64,000 bases of DNA from CAYLQA01 sp964385695 (GCA_964385695.1 CAYLQA010000002.1:87310-151309), one strand, 5' to 3'. Numbered from the stretch's first letter, positions 34,158 to 42,409 are shown. Notes: generated by a model not told the origin, from the sequence alone. Translations and numbers: made by a program.

Positions 34158-36107
34158 CTAAAAACCGCCCAACTCCATCATCCCCTCGGTATGCATCAAG
34201 CTATCAATATCAAGAAGAATGGTCACCCCTTCCGGCATCTTCGCCATGCCCAGCAGGGCCGAGACATCAACCTCACCACCGAATTTCGGTGCATCCTCAA
34301 CATCCTCTTCCTTAATGATGGCAACCTCGGAAACAGCATCGACAATAACCCCCATGAGCTGTGAACCGCCCACACCGGAGACCTCCACCACGATGATGCA
34401 GGTACGGTCATTGTAATCGACCTCTTCCATGCCGAACTTGCTACGCATATCCATGAGCGGGATGACCTTGTCTCTGAGGTTGACCACTCCCTTAAAAAAC
34501 TCCGGCATCTGCGGCAGTTCATGAATCTCCATCAGGCCGATGATCTCGCGCACATCAAGAATGCCTAGGCCGTAACGCTCTTTGCCCAGGGTGAAGATGA
34601 GGTATTTCCCTTCGCGAGAAGCCAGCGATTGCCCCTCTTCAAAGCCGATTTTTCCTGCCCGCCTACTTGCTTTGCTGCCAGCCGGGGCGCCTTCTTCAGC
34701 GTCTTCCGCAGTGCGCACCATGGGTTGCACATCTTTGCAGGCTATATCGGCAAAGCGGGTATCAACAAACTCGCGAACATTAATGGAGCGGCCGATCTCC
34801 ATCTTGGCGGTCATGTAGTCCTGGATTGCCTCCAGGTCTTCAATGACCGGGTAGAGATTGTCCGTGGTGATGCCCTGGGGGTCGGAAAGCACGTTGCGCA
34901 ACAGTCCAGCCTCAAGGCCCAGCTTCTTTTCCGGGTCCAAAAAGTTAACCGCGATATCCGCGGCCTGATCAACGTTGTCTCGTATATAGACCCCGGCCTC
35001 CACCAGCATATTGGTGAATTCCTGCACTGCCTCGGGATACTGGTCGATAATCTCCTCGCGGAAGACCACAACACAGCAGGGGTGGTCCTGCCAGATTTCG
35101 CTGGAGAGAAACTGCTTTTCGGCAATACCCGCTGCAATGGCCCGGGAACCGATGGGCTCGGCCACTAAAAAACCGCAGCACTCGGGATTTTCCCGCATGA
35201 ACTCGGGCATGGCAATGGGCGGCACCACGTCAAAGAGGACATTGACCGCCTCACTCCCCGCCACGCCGGGCCTGAGACCCATCTGAGTAAAATACATATG
35301 GCCCAGCATGTTGTGGATGGACATCTTATGCGGGATATAAAAGGTCTTATGCTTAAAGAATTGCTGATAGGGCTTGATGTACTTGCCAGCCTTGTTGCGC
35401 ACACAGATACTGCCGTTGCGATGGGCAAAAAGCACAAGCTTTAAGGGCACATCATAGCTGTACAGATCCATGGCCATGGGGGCCAGGATAAAAGCGCCAT
35501 CGATATTTTCGTCTTCCAAGGCGCCTTGCACCGGGTTCCAGCTCGGCATACACTGGGTTTCCAAGGTAAAATGCTGCGGGCTCTTCTGGCCCGATTCCAC
35601 CAGATGCTTGAGCACACCCAGGGCAAGGTGGTCGGTGATCTGGATGTGGCCCAGCTTCAATTTGACCTTACCCTCGGCGCTGACCTTTGGCCCTTCATCC
35701 ACTACGGGCGCGGCCTCTTTTTTCACGCCAAAGGCCTCTTCGATCATGGTCTTCAGCTCATCCGGGGTAAACGGCTTGGGCACAACACCGTTGGCACCGC
35801 CATCCTTGGCCTTGGCCACATACTCCTTATCCCCGTGGCCGGTGGCCATGAGAAAAGGGATATCCTTAAAATTGTCTTCCTGGCGCATCCACTGCAGCAG
35901 CTCATAGCCGTCCATATTGGGCATGGACCAGTCACTGATGACCAGCTTGATGTCATCTTCTGCCTGCAGCTTCTCAACGGCCTGGTTGCCGTCCTCGGCC
36001 TCGACAATATTAGAAAAACCACACTGGTTGAGGATGCGCGCCTCCATCTTACGCATGGTTCCGGCATCTTCAACAAGCAATATTTTCATTTGGGGATCGA
36101 TCGCCAT
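34158..36107 (-). CDS. Chemotaxis-type adaptor fusion: REC, NrtA-like substrate-binding domain, CheW
   Basis: 649 residues, no signal peptide. Residues 7-128 are a CheY-like receiver with acidic pair E13/D14, phospho-acceptor D59 (KLVISDWSMPNMDG) and PKPFTPDEL. Residues about 145-455 match a periplasmic binding protein of the nitrate/taurine type (NMT1/NrtA-like): ALEDENIDGAFILAPMAMDL, later CCVVVFREEIIDQYPEAVQE. After a basic linker, residues about 500-640 are a CheW domain (YLIFTLGKERYGLGILDVRE; FKGVVNLRDKVIPLMDMR). CheW and REC together recall CheV in reverse order, with a ligand-binding domain inserted. It probably couples a cytosolic anion or metabolite signal to a CheA-receptor array. 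No other che gene is in the window. Confidence 0.85.
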   Translation of the reverse strand: MAIDPQMKILLVEDAGTMRKMEARILNQCGFSNIVEAEDGNQAVEKLQAEDDIKLVISDWSMPNMDGYELLQWMRQEDNFKDIPFLMATGHGDKEYVAKAKDGGANGVVPKPFTPDELKTMIEEAFGVKKEAAPVVDEGPKVSAEGKVKLKLGHIQITDHLALGVLKHLVESGQKSPQHFTLETQCMPSWNPVQGALEDENIDGAFILAPMAMDLYSYDVPLKLVLFAHRNGSICVRNKAGKYIKPYQQFFKHKTFYIPHKMSIHNMLGHMYFTQMGLRPGVAGSEAVNVLFDVVPPIAMPEFMRENPECCGFLVAEPIGSRAIAAGIAEKQFLSSEIWQDHPCCVVVFREEIIDQYPEAVQEFTNMLVEAGVYIRDNVDQAADIAVNFLDPEKKLGLEAGLLRNVLSDPQGITTDNLYPVIEDLEAIQDYMTAKMEIGRSINVREFVDTRFADIACKDVQPMVRTAEDAEEGAPAGSKASRRAGKIGFEEGQSLASREGKYLIFTLGKERYGLGILDVREIIGLMEIHELPQMPEFFKGVVNLRDKVIPLMDMRSKFGMEEVDYNDRTCIIVVEVSGVGGSQLMGVIVDAVSEVAIIKEEDVEDAPKFGGEVDVSALLGMAKMPEGVTILLDIDSLMHTEGMMELGGF

Positions 36108-36260
36108 CTTTGCTACCTCCTCATATCACTATAAATGAAGAAACGCGATTCCTCAAGCCGAGAGGAAAAGAGGTAATATCTCTATATTTCAACCAGATAG
36201 AACAAAAAACGCCTAGGAGTTGTGGGGTTTTTTTGCCGTAAAAATGGTGGATCTGTCTGA

Positions 36261-36289
36261 TAGCGAAAGCAAAAAACCTATGCTACAAT
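36261..36289 (+). promoter_or_regulatory. Possible extended -10 promoter for the rhodanese operon
   Basis: TGCTACAAT (36281-36289) is a good extended -10 element; the -35 position 17 bases upstream (TAGCGA) is weak. It lies about 50 bases before the rhodanese start. Confidence 0.35.
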
Positions 36290-36337
36290 CTGCTCAGGTG
36301 CAAATTATTTTTTCTAACTTTCTTATTCGAAATTTCC

Positions 36338-37207
36338 ATGACTACAAAAATTCTTTACTCTCCCCAGGAGACCCGCAAGCTTCTTGAAGAGGGCAAGGTG
36401 CTGCTGGTTGACATTCGCGACCAGGACACCTTTGAAAAAGGACATATCCCCGGTGCGGTGAACATGCCGGAGATCTTCTCCTATTTAAGCACCAGCTCTG
36501 CAGAAGGTTTGGACGCACTCAGCAACAAGTTCCAAGAGAGCTTTTCCCGGGTGGGCATCACCTTTGAACAGAAGGTTATCTTTTACGAAGACAGCCTGGA
36601 TACCCGCTACGGTGCATCCTGCCGCGGCTACTGGCTGGCCACTTATCTCGGCCACCCGGATTGCGGAATCCTTGACGGCGGATATTTTGCCTGGGAAGAG
36701 GAGGGGTTCGACACCACCTGCGATGAAACCGTTTTGAAACCGAGCCGCTTTGAGGCACAGGTGAATGAAAAGCTCATGGTGACCTGGGAAGAGGTGCTCG
36801 CTGTGGTCAACAAGCCGGAAGTCGTCCTGCTGGACAACCGCGATGCGGACGAGTGGCTGGGGCAGACATCCTCGCCCTACGGCTTTGATTTTGCCCCCCG
36901 CCGGGGCAGGATACCGGGGGCCAAGTGGATCGAGTGGTACTCATTCATGGACCGTGCGCCTATTCCGGCCTTTCGTCCACCGGAAGAGATCCGGGCACTG
37001 TGCGCCAGCCAGGGTATTTTGCCGGAAAGCAACGTAATCATTTACTGCTTCAAAGGCTCACGGGCGGCACACACCTATGTGGCCCTCAGCCTTGCAGGCT
37101 TTGAAAAACTGCGGGTCTACTTTGCCTCCTGGAATGAATGGTCCCGGGACCCGAATCTTCCCATTGAGTGCGGAGAACCATCTTCCCCTACCAGTTGCGA
37201 GACCTGA
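36338..37207 (+). CDS. Tandem-rhodanese sulfurtransferase
   Basis: 289 residues with two rhodanese domains. The first (about 1-130) has VLLVDIRDQDTFEKGHIPGA but no catalytic cysteine in its active-site loop. The second (about 145-275) has VVLLDNRDADEWLG, RRGRIPGAKWIEWY and the active loop YCFKGSR with Cys237. This inactive-active arrangement is that of thiosulfate/3-mercaptopyruvate sulfurtransferases, which move sulfane sulfur as a persulfide; no export signal is seen. It is followed one base later by a small membrane protein and then a Cys-rich protein, suggesting a sulfur-handling operon. Confidence 0.88.
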   Translation: MTTKILYSPQETRKLLEEGKVLLVDIRDQDTFEKGHIPGAVNMPEIFSYLSTSSAEGLDALSNKFQESFSRVGITFEQKVIFYEDSLDTRYGASCRGYWLATYLGHPDCGILDGGYFAWEEEGFDTTCDETVLKPSRFEAQVNEKLMVTWEEVLAVVNKPEVVLLDNRDADEWLGQTSSPYGFDFAPRRGRIPGAKWIEWYSFMDRAPIPAFRPPEEIRALCASQGILPESNVIIYCFKGSRAAHTYVALSLAGFEKLRVYFASWNEWSRDPNLPIECGEPSSPTSCET

Positions 37208-37208
37208 C

Positions 37209-37496
37209 ATGGGCCGCTGTTGCAAGCATCTGCCTGCCGGCGCCTTTGTCCGACCAAAGGGCATTCTGCCCCAAGGCCTGATCCTTCCCGTCCAGGTCGC
37301 TATAGCACTCAGCCTGCTCGGCAACATGGCCTATGCCCTGAGCAGGTTGCGGGAGCTGCCTTTTATGCATATCGTTATCTTAGGCATCCACCTGTTTATC
37401 AGCTGGACCCTGCTGAAGGAATGCCGGATGAGTAAAGAATTTTACCGGCTTGAAGAAAAACGATTGCAGCGGGAAAAGGATGCCTCAACCTCTTAG
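37209..37496 (+). CDS. Small two-helix membrane protein next to rhodanese
   Basis: 95 residues from ATG 37209, separated from the rhodanese stop by a single base, so its translation is likely coupled. Begins MGRCCKHLPAG with two adjacent cysteines, has two hydrophobic segments (about 24-45 and 52-68) and a charged C-terminus rich in Lys/Glu/Arg. I do not recognise the family. Possible role in membrane sulfur transfer is inferred only from the neighbours. Confidence 0.6.
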   Translation: MGRCCKHLPAGAFVRPKGILPQGLILPVQVAIALSLLGNMAYALSRLRELPFMHIVILGIHLFISWTLLKECRMSKEFYRLEEKRLQREKDASTS

Positions 37497-37508
37497 GGGG
37501 AGGCAGAA

Positions 37509-37709
37509 ATGGGCTTTTACGAACTCCCCGATGGAACGGGCAAGATATTCATCCCGGAAAAAGCACCCGAGGCCAAGCAGAAACACCCCTGCCCGGATTG
37601 CTTTTCCTGCCAGATGTGTAGCGACGACCGCTGTGATCAGTGCCGCAGGTGTATGGCCGCCGGACGCTGCCTAAAAAAAAAGGAGCCCGAAAGGGGCTCC
37701 AAAGAATAG
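37509..37709 (+). CDS. Small eight-cysteine protein
   Basis: 66 residues with a strong ribosome site (GGGGGAGG) just upstream. Cysteines at 28, 31, 34, 37, 42, 45, 48 and 54 give spacing CX2CX2CX2C-X4-CX2CX2CX5C, enough for two four-cysteine sites (zinc or iron-sulfur). The spacing is close to, but not the same as, a bacterial 2[4Fe-4S] ferredoxin. The last ten residues are charged (KKKEPERGSKE) and their DNA doubles as the terminator of the opposite-strand gene. Third gene of the putative rhodanese operon; function unknown. Confidence 0.65.
   Translation: MGFYELPDGTGKIFIPEKAPEAKQKHPCPDCFSCQMCSDDRCDQCRRCMAAGRCLKKKEPERGSKE
37673..37700 (-). terminator. Intrinsic terminator of the NarL-type regulator gene, inside the opposite CDS
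   Basis: Read on the minus strand: GGAGCCCC, TTTC loop, GGGCTCC, then nine T. It lies 40 bases after the regulator's stop and within the coding 3' end of the eight-cysteine protein. Confidence 0.8.
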
Positions 37710-37737
37710 ATCTGTTTTTCATGCATAAGCATGTGCG

Positions 37738-38412
37738 CTAGTTCACCTTGACCAAACCGGTACGAATGGCAAATTTGACCAGCTCGGCCGTGGAGTGCAT
37801 GCTCAGCTTGTTCATGATCCGCTCGCGATGCCGGGAAATGGTCTTGGGGCTCAAGGTAAGAATCTCGGCAATCTGCGGGGTGGTTTTACCCTCTGCCACC
37901 AACTCCAAAACCTCGCGCTCTCTCAAGGTCAACACCTCAAGCCCGGTTTGATCCACCTCTCCCTTGCCGGCCTGGGTCTGGCTTGCCATCTCGTTATAGT
38001 CTTCCAAAAGCCAACGTGCCAATGCCGGAAGCAGGTAAACGTTACCCGCGGCCACCGAATCGATAGCCGCCACTAATTCATCCGCGGCGGCCTCCTTGGT
38101 GATATATCCCTTGGCGCCTGCCTGGAGCATCTGGAAGAAATACTGTTTATCCTCATGGACAGTGAGCGTCAAAACCGAGCAGTCGGGAAACTTTTCGGCC
38201 AGTTGTCGAGTGGCCTCCAGGCCGTCCATGACCGGCATGGAGATATCCATCACCACCACGTTCGGTGAGAGTTCCTCAACCTTTGCCAAAGCCTCCAGGC
38301 CGTTGCTGGCCTCGCCGACTATCTCGAAATTCGGCTGGGTTTCCAACAGCGACTTTAAACCGGTCCGCACCATTTCATGGTCATCAACCAGCACAATACG
38401 AATATTACTCAT
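37738..38412 (-). CDS. NarL/FixJ-family response regulator
   Basis: 224 residues. REC domain 1-120 with DD at 10-11, phospho-acceptor in NVVVMDISMPVMDG (about D55) and Lys in GYITKEAAADEL. LuxR-type HTH 155-220 (LTLREREVLELVAEGKTTPQ, LSPKTISRHRERIMNKLSMH). A DNA-binding transcriptional regulator; no kinase gene is adjacent, so its partner is elsewhere. Ends at a strong terminator. Confidence 0.93.
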   Translation of the reverse strand: MSNIRIVLVDDHEMVRTGLKSLLETQPNFEIVGEASNGLEALAKVEELSPNVVVMDISMPVMDGLEATRQLAEKFPDCSVLTLTVHEDKQYFFQMLQAGAKGYITKEAAADELVAAIDSVAAGNVYLLPALARWLLEDYNEMASQTQAGKGEVDQTGLEVLTLREREVLELVAEGKTTPQIAEILTLSPKTISRHRERIMNKLSMHSTAELVKFAIRTGLVKVN

Positions 38413-38628
38413 AACTCTTATTCCTTATTTCTCTGGGCCTTATGAGCCCGTCCCCCCCAGGACTGAAAATATTACCCACCGTCGACCAACCCCGCAAAAA
38501 AGTCAAGGCCGACAGATTATGCACCATACTGAGAATGATACCAAAACTCCCTTAAGAATACCCTGTTTTTGTTTGATACTGCTTGAGGAAACCACGACAA
38601 AGATTGACCTTGCCCAGGGAGAGGAAAA

Positions 38629-39240
38629 ATGGTCAACTGCCCCCATCAATCTATCCAGATAAACATTATGGAACTCTCCACCGTCTTCATCATAGCCGTG
38701 GCCTTGGCCGTGGATGCCTTTGCCGTGGCCTTGGCCGCCGGAGTCAGCCTCTGTCACGTCAGCTTTCGCCAAACCTTTCGCCTGGCCTGGCATTTCGGTC
38801 TCTTTCAGGCCGGGATGAACATCATCGGCTGGGCCGGCGGGATAACCGTACAGAGCCTAATCGAGCGTTTTGACCACTGGATTGCCTTTCTTCTCCTACT
38901 CTTTGTCGGCGGGCGCATGATCCTTGAGGCCATTCGGGAAGAACGGGAGGCAGAGGAGGGCGCCGACCCGACCCGCGGCCGGACCCTGGTGATCCTCTCC
39001 GTGGCCACCAGCATCGACGCCCTGGCCGTGGGGCTGAGCTTTGCCGTGCTCAAGGTCAGTGTCTGGTTTCCTGCCTTTGTTATCGGTGTCGTGGCCACGA
39101 TCCTGACGGCGATCGGCCTCCACCTGGGATGCTTTGTCGGGGCCAACTCCCGCCTCGGGCCGCGGGCGGAAATTCTCGGCGGCCTTGTTTTAATCGGTAT
39201 CGGCGCGAAAATTCTCTTTGAGCACGGCGTGTTCGGCTGA
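38629..39240 (+). CDS. mntP: Manganese efflux pump MntP
   Basis: 203 residues from ATG 38629 (GGGAGAGGAAAA directly upstream); a second start at 38668 would give the more usual MELSTVF beginning, but lacks such a site. Six helices in two repeats, each with the Asp-containing signature: VDAFAVALAAGV and SIDALAVGLSFAV. MntP exports Mn2+ across the inner membrane. The usual yybP-ykoY riboswitch was not recognised in the 210-base leader. Confidence 0.9.
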   Translation: MVNCPHQSIQINIMELSTVFIIAVALAVDAFAVALAAGVSLCHVSFRQTFRLAWHFGLFQAGMNIIGWAGGITVQSLIERFDHWIAFLLLLFVGGRMILEAIREEREAEEGADPTRGRTLVILSVATSIDALAVGLSFAVLKVSVWFPAFVIGVVATILTAIGLHLGCFVGANSRLGPRAEILGGLVLIGIGAKILFEHGVFG

Positions 39241-39340
39241 ACCGGCTCAGCCGGAATAAAAAATGAAGAATGCAAAGTGCAGAATTCCCGGCAAAAAATC
39301 ATTAATTTTACATTTTTAATTTTACATTTTTAACTCTTCA
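39241..39340. repeat. AT-rich tandem repeat and small hairpin after mntP
   Basis: A short CCGGC/GCCGG hairpin (39242-39254) follows the mntP stop, then two direct copies of TTTTACATTTTTAA lie at about 39307-39333. Simple-sequence intergenic DNA; no coding potential seen. Confidence 0.5.
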
Positions 39341-39370
39341 TTGACAGCACCTTAAGGCCACTGTTATCTT
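39341..39370 (+). promoter_or_regulatory. Probable promoter of thiC
   Basis: TTGACA (39341-39346) followed after 18 bases by TATCTT (39365-39370). It gives a leader of about 100 bases that contains a terminator hairpin. Confidence 0.5.
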
Positions 39371-39421
39371 TCCCTGCTTAACTGCGAAATTTTTTCCATT
39401 TTCTACTTTTAATAAACCCAT

Positions 39422-39461
39422 CAGCCACGGTGCAGCTCTTTCACACCTGGCTGCTTTTTTT
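39422..39461 (+). terminator. Terminator-like hairpin in the thiC leader
   Basis: CAGCCA-C-GGTG pairs with CACC-TGGCTG (ten pairs, one bulged C) and runs into CTTTTTTT. The thiC ribosome site GGAGAG (39462-39467) starts at the very end of the T tract and the ATG is 12 bases on. It may end read-through from mntP or serve as a regulated attenuator. No TPP aptamer consensus (CTGAGA with GAACCTGA) is present in the leader. Confidence 0.7.
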
Positions 39462-39473
39462 GGAGAGCATTAA

Positions 39474-40775
39474 ATGAGTATTCGTGAAGACGCATTAAAC
39501 AACAAGCTGACCCCACTTTTTGAAAGCTGTGCCAAGACCGAAGGCATTAGCCCGGAGGCCTTGATGAAAGGGGTTGCCGAGGGAACCATCTGTATCCCCA
39601 AGAACAACAACCATAATTTCGATAAAATCATGGCCGTGGGCAAAGGCCTTTCCACCAAGATCAATGCCAATATCGGCTCCTCCAAGGATTATCCCGAGGT
39701 GGAGCAGGAGCTGAAAAAGCTCTGCGTCTGCACCCGAGCAGGAGCCGACACGGTAATGGACCTTTCCATGGGCGGTGAGCTGGACAAAATCCGCCAGGAG
39801 ATCCTGCAAAACTGCCCCATCCCGCTCGGTACCGTGCCCATTTACCAATCCATCTCCGAGGTGGTGGAAAAACAGAAAAAGAAAATCGGCGAGGTTTCCG
39901 TAGACCACATGTTCAAGGTCATCGAGCAGCAGGCCAAAGACGGTGTCGACTTTATGACCATCCACAGCGGCATCACCCGCAGCACCTTGGAGCGTGTCCG
40001 AAACCACAAACGCCTCATGGGTGTGGTCAGTCGCGGCGGGTCCTTTACCATTGAGTGGATGAGCTACAACAAGAAAGAAAACCCCATGTACGAGCATTTT
40101 GATGACCTGCTCGCCATCTTAAAAGAGCATGAGGTGACCCTGAGCCTTGGCGATGGTATCCGCCCCGGCTGCCTGGCAGACGCCACAGACCGCGGCCAGG
40201 TCCAGGAATTAATCCACCTTGGTGAGTTGACCCAACGCGCCTGGGAAGCAGGTGTGCAGGTTATGGTCGAAGGGCCGGGCCATATGCCCATGGACCAGAT
40301 CGAGGCCAATATGCTCCTGCAGAAAAAACTGTGCCACGGCGCGCCCTTTTACGTGCTCGGGCCGTTGGTCACCGATATCGCCCCGGGTTACGACCATATC
40401 ACCGGCGCCATCGGTGGCGCCATTGCCGCCCGCGCAGGGGCTGATTTTCTCTGCTACGTCACCCCGGCCGAGCATCTGAAGCTGCCCAGCCCCGAGGATG
40501 TGCACGAGGGTATCATCGCTTCCAAGATTGCGGCCCATGCTGCGGACATTGCCAAGGGTATCCCCGGTGCCATGGAAAAGGATATCGAAATGGCCAAGCG
40601 CCGCAACAACCTGGACTGGAAGGGGCAGATCGAGATGTCTCTTGATCCGGAAAAGGCACGCCGCTTCCGCGAGGAAGGCAACACCTATAAAGGGGATGCC
40701 TGCAGCATGTGCGGCTCTTACTGCGCCATCAAGGTATACAAGCAGGCTACATCAGAGAAACGCCTTAAGGAATAA
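39474..40775 (+). CDS. thiC: Phosphomethylpyrimidine synthase ThiC
   Basis: 433 residues, the short bacterial form. Makes HMP-phosphate from aminoimidazole ribotide for thiamine synthesis using a radical SAM reaction. Seen: VDFMTIHSGITRSTLERV, EGPGHMPMDQIEANM, and near the C-terminus the [4Fe-4S] motif CSMCGSYCAIK (CX2CX4C) that defines the family. Strong ribosome site GGAGAG. Preceded by the leader hairpin. Confidence 0.96.
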   Translation: MSIREDALNNKLTPLFESCAKTEGISPEALMKGVAEGTICIPKNNNHNFDKIMAVGKGLSTKINANIGSSKDYPEVEQELKKLCVCTRAGADTVMDLSMGGELDKIRQEILQNCPIPLGTVPIYQSISEVVEKQKKKIGEVSVDHMFKVIEQQAKDGVDFMTIHSGITRSTLERVRNHKRLMGVVSRGGSFTIEWMSYNKKENPMYEHFDDLLAILKEHEVTLSLGDGIRPGCLADATDRGQVQELIHLGELTQRAWEAGVQVMVEGPGHMPMDQIEANMLLQKKLCHGAPFYVLGPLVTDIAPGYDHITGAIGGAIAARAGADFLCYVTPAEHLKLPSPEDVHEGIIASKIAAHAADIAKGIPGAMEKDIEMAKRRNNLDWKGQIEMSLDPEKARRFREEGNTYKGDACSMCGSYCAIKVYKQATSEKRLKE

Positions 40776-40783
40776 CAGATCCT

Positions 40784-40872
40784 TGCCCTTGCAATAATAA
40801 GGGCAGTCTGTCACCATACGCCAAAGACAGCGGGTACGCCCACCCATGGAGCCAGGGGATTGCCTCCATGGG
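40784..40872 (+). other. Two hairpins between thiC and a small membrane protein gene
   Basis: TGCCCTT/AAGGGCA (40784-40805) and a 9-base perfect pair CCCATGGAG/CTCCATGGG (40843-40872). Neither has a T tract. They may act as mRNA stabilisers or weak terminators. Confidence 0.4.
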
Positions 40873-40904
40873 CGCTTAATTACCCCGAAAAAGGAGGTGC
40901 CGCC

Positions 40905-41237
40905 ATGCCTGACTTTTTGGTCGCAATTGCTGAGTTTTTCAACAACACCAACATTCCGCAGCAGGTCCGCGAGGTGGATGCCAAGGGCTTGTTTACCAAT
41001 GCCTGGTTTCTTGTGCCGTTCATCGGCTTTATCGGCTACAACCTCTATAAGCAGGCGATAAACAGCCTGGTTATGGCCGGCCTGGGCATCGGGCTCTGGC
41101 TCTTTACCGGCAGTAAGTATATGGAAGGCCTTGTGGTCGGCAACGAACTGCAGCTTGATAAGGTTCTGCCGGTAATCGGCGTCTTCCTGGTTGCCATCGG
41201 CATAGCCATCTACTTTTTCTTTATGCGCTCCGACTGA
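40905..41237 (+). CDS. Small membrane protein of unknown function
   Basis: 110 residues from ATG 40905, with AAGGAGGT upstream as an ideal ribosome site. Three hydrophobic segments (about 31-47, 54-70, 85-107), Asn-rich start (FFNNTNIPQQ). I do not recognise the family. It ends 27 bases before the glycosylase gene on the same strand. Confidence 0.65.
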   Translation: MPDFLVAIAEFFNNTNIPQQVREVDAKGLFTNAWFLVPFIGFIGYNLYKQAINSLVMAGLGIGLWLFTGSKYMEGLVVGNELQLDKVLPVIGVFLVAIGIAIYFFFMRSD

Positions 41238-41264
41238 TCCGGCTCCTTTTGTTCCTGAGCCAAC

Positions 41265-41897
41265 ATGCATAAACTCTCTGAGATCTACCGCCTCCTGCTT
41301 GACCATTTCGGCCCGCAAGACTGGTGGCCCGGCGAAACACCCCTTGAAATAATGGTGGGTGCCGTGCTGACCCAGAACACCAACTGGGGCAATGTGGAAC
41401 GGGCCATTGCCAACCTGAAACAGGAAAACCTACTCCATTTTGAGGCGCTGGGGGCCATATCCATGGAGGCCCTGGCAGAGTTGATCCGACCCTCGGGCTA
41501 TTACAACCTCAAGGCCAAACGCCTGAAAAACCTGCTTACTGCCATTGGCGAGAACTTTGACACCCTGGATGATTTTTTCAGCCAAGCCCCCCATGACCTG
41601 CGTCTCTCTCTGCTCTCTATTTCCGGTATCGGCCCGGAGACCGCCGACTCCATCATGCTCTATGCCGCCGAACAACCGACCTTTGTGGTGGATGCCTATA
41701 CACACCGCATACTCTCCCGCCACAACATGATCAGCGAGGAGAGTGATTACCACGAGATCCAGGAATTATTCATGGACAACCTGCCCCAGGAAACCCCACT
41801 CTTTAACGAGTACCATGCCCTCTTGGTTTGTCTCGGTAAGGAGTACTGCAAAAAGTCCAATCCTCGCTGCACCGGCTGCCCGCTGGAGCATTTGTAA
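41265..41897 (+). CDS. Endonuclease III-like DNA glycosylase (MagIII type)
   Basis: 210 residues, HhH-GPD superfamily. The opening (GAVLTQNTNWGNVERAIANL), helix-hairpin-helix LLSISGIGPETADSIMLYA and catalytic Asp in VDAYTHRIL are visible. The Lys that gives endonuclease III its lyase activity is absent from the hairpin (PET instead of a K), suggesting a monofunctional glycosylase, as in the 3-methyladenine glycosylase MagIII group. The [4Fe-4S] site is C-X5-C-X6-C-X2-C at the C-terminus (CLGKEYC...CTGC). Base-excision repair. Confidence 0.88.
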   Translation: MHKLSEIYRLLLDHFGPQDWWPGETPLEIMVGAVLTQNTNWGNVERAIANLKQENLLHFEALGAISMEALAELIRPSGYYNLKAKRLKNLLTAIGENFDTLDDFFSQAPHDLRLSLLSISGIGPETADSIMLYAAEQPTFVVDAYTHRILSRHNMISEESDYHEIQELFMDNLPQETPLFNEYHALLVCLGKEYCKKSNPRCTGCPLEHL

Positions 41898-42053
41898 TCC
41901 TGCCTTTCTTTATCTGCCCCACCCATCCTGACAATTTTTCTTGTAAGCATTCGCTGAGTCAATTGCTCACCCGGATGCTTCCTGAAAAAAATTCTGCCAA
42001 TACTTACAGTGGGAGTTTACATATAACTATTTGATTTTATTGTAAAAAATCTC

Positions 42054-42081
42054 TTGCAAAGCACAAGGGAATCCTTATACT
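42054..42081 (+). promoter_or_regulatory. Strong promoter for the 72-residue peptide gene
   Basis: TTGCAA (42054-42059), 16-base spacer, TATACT (42076-42081), embedded in AT-rich DNA. Predicted start of RNA about 50 bases before the ATG. Confidence 0.6.
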
Positions 42082-42139
42082 AAAATTTAGAGCCACTCAT
42101 TAACTATTCAAAAAGATAGGAAAGGAAAGGAGGCGGGAC

Positions 42140-42358
42140 ATGACAAACATGATGACAAAATCAAAGGTCAAGAGCAATGCATTGGTTTCCGATGGTGTGG
42201 GAACTGATATCCTCCAAGGTTCAGTACTCGGTGCCGGTGCCATGGCGGCTGGGCTTATTGGCGCCTGGGCGGTAAGTTGCATGATTTCCGGCATGATTGC
42301 CGCGGGCGGACCAATTGCCCTGATTTCCAGCTGGTTCAGTGCTGTAACCGGCATGTAG
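42140..42358 (+). CDS. Small hydrophobic Gly/Ala-rich protein, unknown
   Basis: 72 residues with AAAGGAGG upstream. N-terminal ~25 residues are polar (MMTKSKVKSNALVSDGVG); residues about 26-70 are one long hydrophobic Gly/Ala/Ile stretch (VLGAGAMAAGLIGAWAVSC, then GMIAAGGPIALISSWFSAVT), able to form two short helices with one cysteine. It has its own promoter and a downstream terminator, so it is a genuine single-gene unit. It looks like a small membrane protein or a bacteriocin/holin-like peptide, but no processing or immunity gene is nearby. Not recognised. Confidence 0.65.
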   Translation: MTNMMTKSKVKSNALVSDGVGTDILQGSVLGAGAMAAGLIGAWAVSCMISGMIAAGGPIALISSWFSAVTGM

Positions 42359-42389
42359 TATTTCCGGGAGGCGGAATACAAATACGTAA

Positions 42390-42409
42390 GGCCGCAAGTA
42401 CATGCGGCC
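42390..42409 (+). other. Hairpin in the 3' region of the small protein mRNA
   Basis: GGCCGCA/TGCGGCC stem with a six-base loop, 30 bases after the stop codon. No T tract follows; transcription probably continues to the terminator at 42589-42620 across ~180 bases in which I see no gene. Confidence 0.4.

Noticed and set aside
38413..38628. yybP-ykoY manganese riboswitch upstream of mntP
   Set aside because: Considered because of mntP, but I could not find the conserved multi-junction core by eye.
39241..39473. TPP riboswitch upstream of thiC
   Set aside because: Neither CTGAGA nor the GAACCTGA-like core is present; only a terminator hairpin is seen.
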